NCBI GenBank assembly: GCA_003118195.1
Contig: BEXV01000595.1
Location: forward strand, 20,515 to 51,289
From: Hemicentrotus pulcherrimus
Taxonomy: Eukaryota; Echinodermata; Echinoidea; Camarodonta; Strongylocentrotidae
Direction of reading: 5' to 3'
Length of the DNA stretch: 30,775 bases
Part shown: piece by piece, positions 20,691 through 29,400 of the stretch
Numbering within the stretch: the first letter of the stretch is position 1
Layout: every line of letters starts with the position of its first letter
Notes under the pieces: generated by a model
The model's database searches: none
The model's input: only the letters and a program-made list of their open reading frames with translations
Told to the model about the DNA's origin: nothing
Translations under genes and position numbers: made by a program

Positions 20691-21399
20691 TTATTAAATG
20701 ATTGGGTAATTTAAGAAGAAAAAAGAGGATTGAATGAATGAATGAATTAATATAGAATTCATGAATAATTGCAGAATTGAATAAATCAAGAACAAAATGA
20801 ATAAATATACGAATAAATTAATGTAAAAAACAGCATCAGTCACCCAAATGAATTCAAAATATTTGAAACAAGGTGAATAATGGCGTGAACATAATTTGTT
20901 CCTATATTGCAAAGAAACTTTAATTATAATGGGTTCAAAATAAAATGCTTCGAATATGGACTTTGAAAAATAATTTAAATACGAATGTTAATTTTCCTAC
21001 GGATTTTTATATGGAAGGAGCGACTTGTTCAATCGTTGAAAGAGATGATTAATATAAAGGGTATTTGATCGTTCAGTTTAGTTTTTTTTAATTGATTTTT
21101 CTTTCTTTAGAAAAGAAGGAAGAAATTAAATAAATATTAAAATCCATCACCAATTCATTTTATGTTACATAATAAACATGGTCTCATTTTTCTTTAATGT
21201 TGTTCAGATCTACCTGAGACTCCTGGTAGTCGATGAGTTCCAACAACAACATTTACAAAAAGCAATTCGATCTTAATTTTGTTGATGTGTAATGCTTCCT
21301 GGGAGAAATTTTAATTATTTAAACATATTTGTGGCTTACACCAACTAAATAAGATCGATTGATCGATCTGTATTGAAAAACAAGTTAGAAAAAAATATT

Positions 21400-21474
21400 G
21401 GAACCAGCGGAACTTGAACCTGCCATCTACTGGCTTGCCGGGCAGCGACTCTACCACCAGGCCATCACTGGTCC
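21400..21474 (-). repeat. tRNA-like segment, copy 1 (pseudo-tRNA)
   Basis: On the minus strand it starts GGACCAG and ends CTGGTTCC, nearly complementary like an acceptor stem. It has an A-box-like TGGCCTGGTGG and a B-box-like GGTTCAAGTTCC. The A-box sits about three bases too far from the acceptor stem, and the T-arm does not pair well, so a working tRNA is unlikely. It more likely represents a polymerase III promoter relic of a tRNA-derived repeat. Confidence 0.55.
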
Positions 21475-21690
21475 ATGGCACAGTCACGATGAACTAGAAA
21501 CAAAAACCAAAGCCTTTCTGATTTATTCTGACTCATTAATATTCATTAGTCCGCCATAGGACAATATCTTTTATATGTAATGCTTCATGGGAGAAATTCA
21601 ATTATTTAAACATATTTGCGGCTTACACCCAGTAAATAAGATCGATTGATCGATCTGTTTTGAAAAAACAAGTCAGAAAAAANAAATATT

Positions 21691-21765
21691 GGAACCAGCG
21701 GAACTTGAACCTGCCATCTACTGGCTTGCCGGGCAGCGACTCTACCACCAGGCCATCACTGGTCC
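21691..21765 (-). repeat. tRNA-like segment, copy 2 (pseudo-tRNA)
   Basis: Identical by eye to the segment at 21400-21474, in the second 288-bp unit. The same A-box-like and B-box-like motifs are present, and the same defects argue against a functional tRNA. Confidence 0.55.
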
Positions 21766-21891
21766 ATGGCACAGTCACGATGAACTAGAAACAAAGACCA
21801 AAGCCTTTCTGATTTATTCTGACTCATTAATATTCATTAGTCCGCCATAGGACAATATCTTTTATATGTAATGCTTCATGGGAGAAATTCA

Positions 21892-22032
21892 ATTATTTAA
21901 ACATATTTGCGGCTTACACCCAGTAAATAAGATCAATTGATCGATCTGTTTTGAAAAAACAAGTCAGAAAAAAGATCGATCAATCGATCTTATTTACTGG
22001 GTGTAAGCCACAAATAATTATGTTTAAATAAT
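21892..22032. repeat. Terminal inverted repeat (hairpin) of the unit-4 insertion
   Basis: Left arm 21892-21947 and right arm 21973-22032 are reverse complements over about 56 bp, apart from two substitutions and a 4-base insertion, with a 25-base loop. The arm includes the self-complementary GATCGATTGATCGATC motif, so smaller cruciforms are nested within the larger hairpin. Confidence 0.85.
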
Positions 22033-23253
22033 CAATTCGATCTTGTTTTATTTAAATCGGAAAAATACCTTTCTTGGCAAAGATTGTTTTTAAATCATGA
22101 TTCTGTAATTTTATTTATTGTAAGTATATGTACCAAAGAAATATGGTCGATTCATACAAACCATTTGTGTGCACGTTTGTTATGTTCTGTGTTCCAAGAA
22201 AATATAAAATAATAGATGGTACCAGACGACTCAACATTCAGTTGATAAAAAAGGTATGTTTCAAACGGAAACGATTTGATAAAGATGATATATTCCTACA
22301 TGAATCAGGCAAGAGCTCGCAATCCAAGCAGATCTTATTTTATTGAATACACGATGGTTTGATTCGTAGACATAAATCAGAATAGCGATTGAATGAAAAG
22401 GCACAATTTTACAGAAAGGTGAATTTCAATGGTTTCTGTAGTGGCAAGGCGCGGGTCTAGGCATTGTGGGGGACTGATACTGTATGTATGTGGGACATGT
22501 GCATATGTATGCGTTCGCATGTGTGCATGTGTGTGTGTATGTGCATGTATTTTTGGTGTTGGGGAGGGGGCGACACCAGTCTTATTTGATGAATGAAATG
22601 CACGTTTTAAAAGCCATTAATAGGCGAGACGGAGTAGGAGGGAATCGTAACATTTTCTTTCCCCTTCCCTTTCCTTTGCCTCTCTTGTTCCTGCGCCCCT
22701 ACTGTGTGTATTGTTTGCCAATGGCTCGGCGAAGATTCTATGAAGCTCTAACTTTACATGCAATGAACCCGACACACAATATATTTCCGGTAGCAGATTC
22801 ATCCTACTGTGATATCATTGATTCATGGTTATCAATCTTAAAACTTCATAAATCGATCAGTTGGTAACAATTGATTTAGATTTAATTGAAAACTAGAATG
22901 ATATTCAGAATCTATCATCTTCAAAAAGTCAACCAGTTTTAAAAAGTACATGATAAATAATGTGGCAAAAAGAATAGAGATAATATAAACGCCGACTTGA
23001 TCAACTGCATTTCCCAGTTGTTGTATCGGCTAATGATCACGTACATTTTCTGCGATTCCCATTAATGTCCGAATGACATAAACTACGCTATCTATCACTC
23101 AAAGACGCCTCCAAGATTTTGGACAACTCAAAGATAACACCATCAGCCAACAAGCTAATAAGAAGTTTTCAACCGCAAAAATCGTCTAATTACAAATGGA
23201 TATATTTAATTAATAACGTAAATGCCCACAAGTCTTGTTTTAATTCGCCAACG

Positions 23254-24273
23254 ATGGAAGCAAGCACACAATCTTCTGTAGAAGCGCCAACTATAGCTTT
23301 CCATCATCGAGCTATCGTTGCATCAGTCCTCCCAGGATTAGCAATTATCGGCGTCTTTGGCAATGCTCTTGTTATCTTCTCCGTCATCACCACGAAAAAG
23401 CTTCGAACGGTCACTAACGTCTTAGTGGTTAATCTCGCTGTCGCTGACATGTTAACATGTTTTAGCTTACCATTCCAGATCGCCGGTCTCCTAAGTCAAA
23501 CGGGAAAGTACCCGATTCCCGAGATCATCTGTGCAATTGTGGCTGGTGTTGAATTCACCAGCGTATGCTGTAGCGCATCTACTTTAGTCGCTATCGGTTT
23601 AGTCCGCTGGTACGTCATCACCAGATCTATTCGTGGTCATCAAGGTCTTAATACTCCGAAGAATATTGCAATAGTCGTGCTGTTTATCTGGATGGAGTCA
23701 ATTGCACTCATGATCATACCTCCTGTACTAGGATTAGGCACTCTCGGCTATTTCAGATACTACGGCATATGCAGTTTGACCGATTCAAACCCACTGGTCT
23801 TTTTTAATTTCATCTTTCAGGGCGTTATCATCGTAACTGCCCTGATACTCACCTTGACGTTTTACGGACTGATTTTGCGCCACATTTTGCAACACAATAA
23901 GCAGTTCCGAGACAAGTTTGCCGATGATAAAGCTACCGGTTCAAGCTCAGCAGAGACACAAAAGAACCAGGCTTATTCATCTTCATCTCAAGATTCTCGT
24001 CCACCCATGATCAAAGCCATCAACCAAAAGGAGATCGAGATCACAAAGAATGTTTTCACGGTTGTCTGTCTCTTCATGATTTGCTTTGTAGCGCAAAGTG
24101 TGAACTTTTTAATTCCCGGTATAAGCATATTTACCCTCTATGGCTACATAATATTGATGGCGAACAGCGTAGTTAATCCGATCATCTATGGTCTGAAGCA
24201 TCCTAACTTTCAAGAGGCTTTCAAGAGAATCCTTTGCCGTCGTCGCAGACCGCTCGAGCGTGTCTCGAACTGA
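23254..24273 (+). CDS. GPCR-4: intronless class A (rhodopsin-like) GPCR
   Basis: A 339-codon receptor beginning MEAST in the conserved CCAACGATGG context; an in-frame ATG at 23119 is judged upstream flank. It is among the more diverged copies. TM1 has PGLAIIGVFGNALV, with an added proline; TM2 reads AVADMLTCFS; TM3 ends LVRWY with R118. ECL2 has one extra residue (GICSLTDSNP), shifting later numbering by one. TM5 is rebuilt (VTALILTLTFYG). TM6 reads MICFVAQ, and TM7 ends NPIIY (308-312). ICL3 is Ser-rich with Tyr at 241. The tail RRRRPLERVSN matches GPCR-5. C93 with the ECL2 cysteine, D65 and W146 are kept. Divergence in ECL2/TM5 with an unchanged ECL1 suggests altered ligand preference on a common scaffold. 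Ligand unknown. Confidence 0.92.
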   Translation: MEASTQSSVEAPTIAFHHRAIVASVLPGLAIIGVFGNALVIFSVITTKKLRTVTNVLVVNLAVADMLTCFSLPFQIAGLLSQTGKYPIPEIICAIVAGVEFTSVCCSASTLVAIGLVRWYVITRSIRGHQGLNTPKNIAIVVLFIWMESIALMIIPPVLGLGTLGYFRYYGICSLTDSNPLVFFNFIFQGVIIVTALILTLTFYGLILRHILQHNKQFRDKFADDKATGSSSAETQKNQAYSSSSQDSRPPMIKAINQKEIEITKNVFTVVCLFMICFVAQSVNFLIPGISIFTLYGYIILMANSVVNPIIYGLKHPNFQEAFKRILCRRRRPLERVSN

Positions 24274-26390
24274 TTACAAAGAATTCCGTTTAAAGGTAAT
24301 AGAGAGTGTTTTTCAAGGCCTGTTCTTACTTTGTACGTCGTTTAGTATTAAAACAGATCCAACACATTTTATCGATTGCTGTAAGGCTTTTTTCATTTGT
24401 GATATACTCACAATTAACACATATCTTCAAAGAATTACCACTTTTTAAAAATTAAAATTGTACCGGGATGAGTTGTAACTCCATAGGTATTTGAGGAATA
24501 TTAGAAAGATATTTCCCCTTTTTCACAATTCCTACAACTTGTACCTACATAGTGTTTTAGTCCTTTATGAAACAAATCATGACTTCATTAGATTTGATTA
24601 ATAATTGATTACCTAATGTTATTATTTATTCACTCTTGCATATATCTTCTATGTATTTCTACTTATTTACTAAAATGTATTTTAAGAAACCAACCAAGAT
24701 TGGAAGAGGAATGATTTATAACGTGGTCTTGTAAGACATAAAAATGTACAGCACTGACTTATTAAAATTATGGAACCAATCTGCTAGTAACAGACAGTTT
24801 GTATATCTTCAATACACTAATACTAACGAAAATTTGCAATACAATAGTGAGTACTTACAGACCAAAGTTCTAAAGTGAATATTAAACAAAATACAAAGCA
24901 AGAAGTACAGATATCAAGATATTTATCAACCTATGAGAAAAGATTAAACAGTGTTGGAAAATGCGAAATTGACTTTTGGTTTCTTAAAAATATACTGAGT
25001 TGAATTATCCAAGGAAAGCGAATCTTGAATGTTATCATGAAAGAAATTCCAGTCGATAACTTAGGATTTAAAGAAAAAAATGACTGTGGTGTTTAGTTTT
25101 AAGAGAATTATATCCAGAGAATTAGCAGTACCTTTTGGGTCCTGATCTATCAAAATCTCCATCTGTAACAAAGGTGGGTAGAGGCAAGTAAGACGGACAC
25201 TAATCAAAAAAGAAGTGATCATTATGCAGGGTAACCAATGTATTTTGTTCTGTTACTTGGAAGGTTTAAACAAAAATACCTGTATAAATCAATGTGCGCT
25301 TGCAAGTATAGTTCCTTTTGAAATGACGCAGTGCCTTTTCCCCCTGATCAATATTAGTTCATGATCCGTTTATACATCTAAAAAAACTCGGATGAGTTTA
25401 CTTAAAATGGATTAGTTGATTAGATTTATTTGGAGATATAATTAAAAAGTAACACGCACATTGTCGCGAATGACACAGATAATTACGACATGGTCGATCA
25501 AGACATTCAGAAACATCGATATTGATCAAGGAGTAATTGGGGCGAGGAGACTTCCTTGTGGATTGAAATAAAAAGGAAAGTCATGTAAGAGAGAATTATG
25601 TTTTTCAGTGCAGACTGTGCAGTCAGTGATAGTGGATGAGGTATCTAATTAGGATTTTCAGTGGATGACATTCATTATTTACGTTCTCAAAAACATAATA
25701 GTAAAGGAATAATTGTAATCCGCATCGCTTCTTACCTCATCTATATAATCATCAAAGCGAATAGGATGTGAAAAGTTAGTTGATGCATGTGGCGTATTTT
25801 AATTATTCTTCATAAATTGTTTCAGATTTGTGAAAAAATGACCACCAGATGACATTATTTTTCTTTTTCAGTTCATCGATGATGGTAGGTCACTGTTCCT
25901 AGTCGCTATATTAACATACATGCAAATTCTTTTTCTATGTCAGAAAATTGTTCAAAATTATTTGTTTTTGGAGATGCATCATGTTTGATGTTTTTGCCTT
26001 TGTTTGTCACTATGAAGGTTTGCAAAGTGAAAGTTATGAAGTAAGTCAATAACATCACATCACAGTACAATCTTTGACAATGCAGATGACTACTACTAAT
26101 CGAATATCGAAATGCCTATATATGGGACTTTGGGCTAGATCTTAGCCGGATATATAGTAGCTACTGAACTCTTTGCAGCTTACTCTTTCATGAACTTCCA
26201 AGGCGGGTAAACAAATTAAATAATAGGATATCGTGTCTCGAGTGACATTGAAAATGACATGCATTCTTATGTAACCCTTAAACAATATATTGGAGAATAC
26301 AATCACATATGTACAAATAAATATTATTATAAATAAATAAATACATCATGTAGAATATGAAGTACACAATATGTGAACGTGTACAATCAA
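24274..26390 (+). other. Type B spacer after GPCR-4, no gene seen
   Basis: The first 190 bp match the 3' flanks of GPCR-1 to GPCR-3; the rest aligns with the spacer after GPCR-3 but without its GC-rich palindrome. At about 25125-25385 it holds unrelated AT-rich sequence instead. No open frame of note and no RNA gene is recognised. Confidence 0.65.
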
Positions 26391-28101
26391 AAAAGGAAAT
26401 TGCAAAGAAACTTTACTTATAATGGGTTTAAAATAAAGTGCTTCGAATATGGACTTGAAAGGATATTTTAAAAGCGAATATTAATTTTCCTACATATTTG
26501 TATAAGAAAGGAGCGGTTTTTTAATCGTTCAAAGAGATGATTTATTTCAAGGGTATTTGATCGTTCAGTGTAGTTTTTTTTAAAGTTTGATTGTTCTTTC
26601 TTTAGCAAAGAAGGAACAAATCAAATAGATATTAAGATCATCACAAATTGATCTGATGGCACACAGTAAGGTCTCATGGTTCTTTCACGTTGTTCATATC
26701 TAACTGAGACTAATTTATTAAAAGTTTGATTGTTATTTCTTTTGCAAAGAAGGAACAAATCAAATAGATATTAAGATCATCACCAATAGATCTGATGGCA
26801 CTCAGTAAGGTCTCATGGTTCTTTCACGTTGTTCATATCTAACTGAGACTACTGGTAGTCGATGAGTTCCATAACAATATTTGAAAAACGCTTTTTGATC
26901 TTGTTTTATCTAAATCGGTTAGATATCTTTCTTGGCAAAAAATGTTTTTAAGTATTTCAAAATATTTATTGTGATTATTATATCTACCACAGAAATATGG
27001 CCAACGTTTTTTTTAGCCCTTTGTGCGCACGTTTTTCATGTTCAATGTTTGAAGAATATATTTCATTACTTTATCCATTGTGAGTATTATGTACCAAAGA
27101 ACAAATTTCAACTCGTCCAATTTGTTTTTAAGTACTTTGTGCGCAAGTTTCCATGCTAAGTATTAAACAAAAAAAGACTCTTCATAATTTTTACTATAGG
27201 ACTAAACATTCAGTGGAAAAAGAAAAGATGTTTCAAAGGGGCATTACGATCTTAAAAACATGATATATTCCTACAATCAGGCAAGAGTTCGCAATCCAAG
27301 CAGATCTTATTTTATTAAGTACACGATGGTTTGATTCGAAGACATCAATATTTTCATCTGAATTGCGATTGAAATATTAAAGAAAAATGTCTTGCGGATG
27401 CAATCATAATTGCACAGCTTTACATGAATGTGAATTTCAATGGTTTCTGTAATGACAAAGCGCGGATGTAGTCTTTGTGGGGACACTGATACTGTAATAT
27501 GTATGCGAGGCGTGTGTATGTGTGTGTGCCAGGGACGACACGACTCGGTGAATGAAATGCACATTTAAAAGCCATTAATTGGAGGGAGGGAGAAAGAGGG
27601 TCGTAACTTCTTCTTTTCACTCCCCCTTTCTTCCCCTCTCTTGTTTATGTGCCCCTATGAAGGTCAAGTGTATATTGTTTGCTAATGGCTAGGGTGAGGT
27701 TCAATAAAGCTCGAACTTTACATCTAATGAACCTGGTACACAAAATCTTTCTGGTTGTAGTTTTATCCTGCCGTGATATTTTTTATTCATGGCTATCAAT
27801 CATGGAAAATCATAAAAACCGATCAGTTGGCAACAGTTGATTTAATCGAGGTAATATAAATGCTGACTTGATCACCTGCGATTCCCACTTTTTCTATCGG
27901 CTACTGCTCAGGTACATTTTAGCGATTCCCATCAATGTCCGAATGACATCTATCACTGCAAGACGCCTTCAATATTTTTGGACACTTGCAAAATTAAACC
28001 ATCAGCCATTAAGCTTATACGGAGTTTTAAAGCGCATTGTCGTCTAAAAACAGATGGACATATTGATTTGATACCGTAAGTTTTATTACAATTCTCCAAC
28101 G
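26391..28101 (+). repeat. 5' flank of receptor unit 5
   Basis: The most diverged 5' flank. It contains a 139-bp tandem duplication (26582-26850), a counterpart of the GCGCGGGTCTAG block (altered to GCGCGGATGTAG, about 27460), and GGTTTGATTCGAAGACAT near 27328-27345. About 140 bp containing the TATA-like site of copies 1-3 are deleted near 27850. Short frames at 26932-27159, 27307-27620 and 27953-28138 are not supported as genes. Confidence 0.65.
26582..26850 (+). repeat. 139-bp tandem duplication in 5' flank 5
   Basis: Two units start at 26582 and 26721 with AAAGTTTGATTGTT, and each ends in CTAACTGAGACTA. They differ at only a few positions. Other units have a single copy of this stretch. 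Confidence 0.9.
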
Positions 28102-29124
28102 ATGGAAGCAAGCACACAATCTCCTGTAGAAACACCAACTATAGCTTTCCATCACCGAGCTATCGTTGCATCGGTCTTAGCGGTTTTTACAATTATTGGT
28201 CTCTTCGGCAATACTCTTGTTATCGTCTCCGTCATCACCACGAAAAAGCTTCGTACGGTCACCAACATGTTGGTTGTCAATCTCGCTTTCGCTGACATTT
28301 TGACGTGTTCCAGCCTTCCGTTCCAGATCGCCGGTCTCCTAAGTCAAACGGGAAGGTACCCGATTCCCGAGATCATCTGTGCAATTGTAGCTGGAATCGG
28401 ATACACCAGCGTATGCAGTAGTGTATCTAATTTAGTCGGTATCGGTTTCGTCCGCTGGTACGTCATCACCAGATCTATTCGTGGTCAGCAAGGTCTCAAT
28501 ACTCCAAAGAATATTGCGAAAGTTGTACTGATCATCTGGATGGAGTCAGTTGCACTCATGATCATACCTCCTGTGCTAGGAGTCGGGACTCTCGGTTATT
28601 CCAGATACTACGGCATTTGTACTTTGACCAATACAAACCCAATGGCCTTCATTAATGTCATGTATCAAGGAGCTGTCATCATAGCTGCCCTAGTACTTAC
28701 CCTGACGTTTTACGGACTGATATTGCGCCACGTTTTGCAACACAATGAGCAGTTCAGAGACAAATTTGCAGATGATAAAGCTATAGGTTCAAGCTCATCA
28801 GCCGAGACACAAAAGAAGAAGGCATCTTTATCTACATCTCAAGATTCTCGTTCACCCATGATCAAAGCCATCAACCAAAAGGAGATCGAGATCACAAAGA
28901 ATGTTTTCACGGTTGTCTGTCTCTTCATGATTTGCTTTATAGCATCAAGTGTGAACTTCGTAATTCCAGGGGCAAGGCTTTCCACCCTCTATGGCTACGT
29001 GATCTTGATGGCGAAAAGCGTGGTCAATCCGATCATCTATGGTCTTAAGCATCCCAACTTTCAAGAGGCTTTCAGTAGAATCATTTGCAGTCGTTGCAGA
29101 CCGCTCGAGCGTGTCTCAAACTGA
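28102..29124 (+). CDS. GPCR-5: intronless class A (rhodopsin-like) GPCR
   Basis: A 340-codon receptor, start chosen by the shared MEAST opening and CCAACGATGG context. Residue map: N37, D65, C93, VRW with R118, W146, an ECL2 cysteine in GICTLTNTNP, and NPIIY. There is one extra ECL2 residue (as in GPCR-4) and one extra ICL3 serine. TM2 and TM3 resemble GPCR-1 (ADILTCSS, GYTSVC, GQQG), while TM5 and the tail resemble GPCR-4. Unique features are S106 for Cys, G113 for Ala in TM3, and, most notably, Lys305 for the Asn at position 7.45 just before NPxxY, where the other four have Asn. It is otherwise intact and probably expressed as a surface receptor, but the Lys change may affect signalling. 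Ligand unknown. Confidence 0.92.
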   Translation: MEASTQSPVETPTIAFHHRAIVASVLAVFTIIGLFGNTLVIVSVITTKKLRTVTNMLVVNLAFADILTCSSLPFQIAGLLSQTGRYPIPEIICAIVAGIGYTSVCSSVSNLVGIGFVRWYVITRSIRGQQGLNTPKNIAKVVLIIWMESVALMIIPPVLGVGTLGYSRYYGICTLTNTNPMAFINVMYQGAVIIAALVLTLTFYGLILRHVLQHNEQFRDKFADDKAIGSSSSAETQKKKASLSTSQDSRSPMIKAINQKEIEITKNVFTVVCLFMICFIASSVNFVIPGARLSTLYGYVILMAKSVVNPIIYGLKHPNFQEAFSRIICSRCRPLERVSN

Positions 29125-29400
29125 TAACAAAGAAGCTCAATTGCAGGTTATAGTACCACCGTGTTGGTCAAGCTCTTTTCATGTCATACAAATTGCTTTC
29201 TCCGCATCTTGTAAATATGAGCACATCAATCAGTGTTTTCCTTAGTTGCATCGTTAAACAAAATGTTATCAGAGTCTGTGATATGGCATCATATTGAAGA
29301 CCTAACAAATTTGCGTTTCAAAATGATCACGAACTGCCTCAAAAATGTTTTACCAAATTCATTTTCCCCAGAAGTTTGTTGTGTTACAAAAATCTTTGTG
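29125..29400 (+). other. 3' flank of GPCR-5, no gene seen
   Basis: Shares only about the first 20-30 bp after the stop with the other receptors, then becomes unrelated. No poly(A) signal is evident and short open frames have no domain. It leads directly into the satellite. Confidence 0.55.

Larger units (their letters stand above)
21275..22032. mobile_element. 0.76-kb insertion with 12-bp direct repeats, tRNA-like units and terminal hairpin
   Basis: Flanked by CAATTCGATCTT at 21263-21274 and 22033-22044. The other units lack the insert and join the two sides directly, so this is a filled site with a probable 12-bp target duplication. Inside are tandem units starting at 21288, 21576 and 21867 (periods 288 and 291; the third is truncated). 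Each full unit contains a tRNA-like segment and a GATCGATTGATCGATC motif. The right end is a hairpin. One ambiguous base (N) lies at 21683. The family is not recognised; it mixes SINE-like (tRNA) and foldback-like features. Confidence 0.75.
20691..23253 (+). repeat. 5' flank of receptor unit 4
   Basis: Diverged copy of the receptor 5' flank. It has an insertion at 21275-22032, a degenerate TG-rich stretch at about 22497-22550, and the GCGCGGGTCTAG block at about 22450. The TATA-like heptamer has become GATAAATA near 22952. A frame from 23119 runs into GPCR-4 and would add 45 residues, but this sequence corresponds to non-coding flank elsewhere. The frame at 22484-22867 spans the microsatellite and is not supported. 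Confidence 0.65.

Noticed and set aside
21400..21765. Two functional tRNA genes
   Set aside because: A- and B-box-like motifs exist but the spacing from the acceptor stem and the T-arm pairing are wrong; they sit inside a repeated mobile unit.
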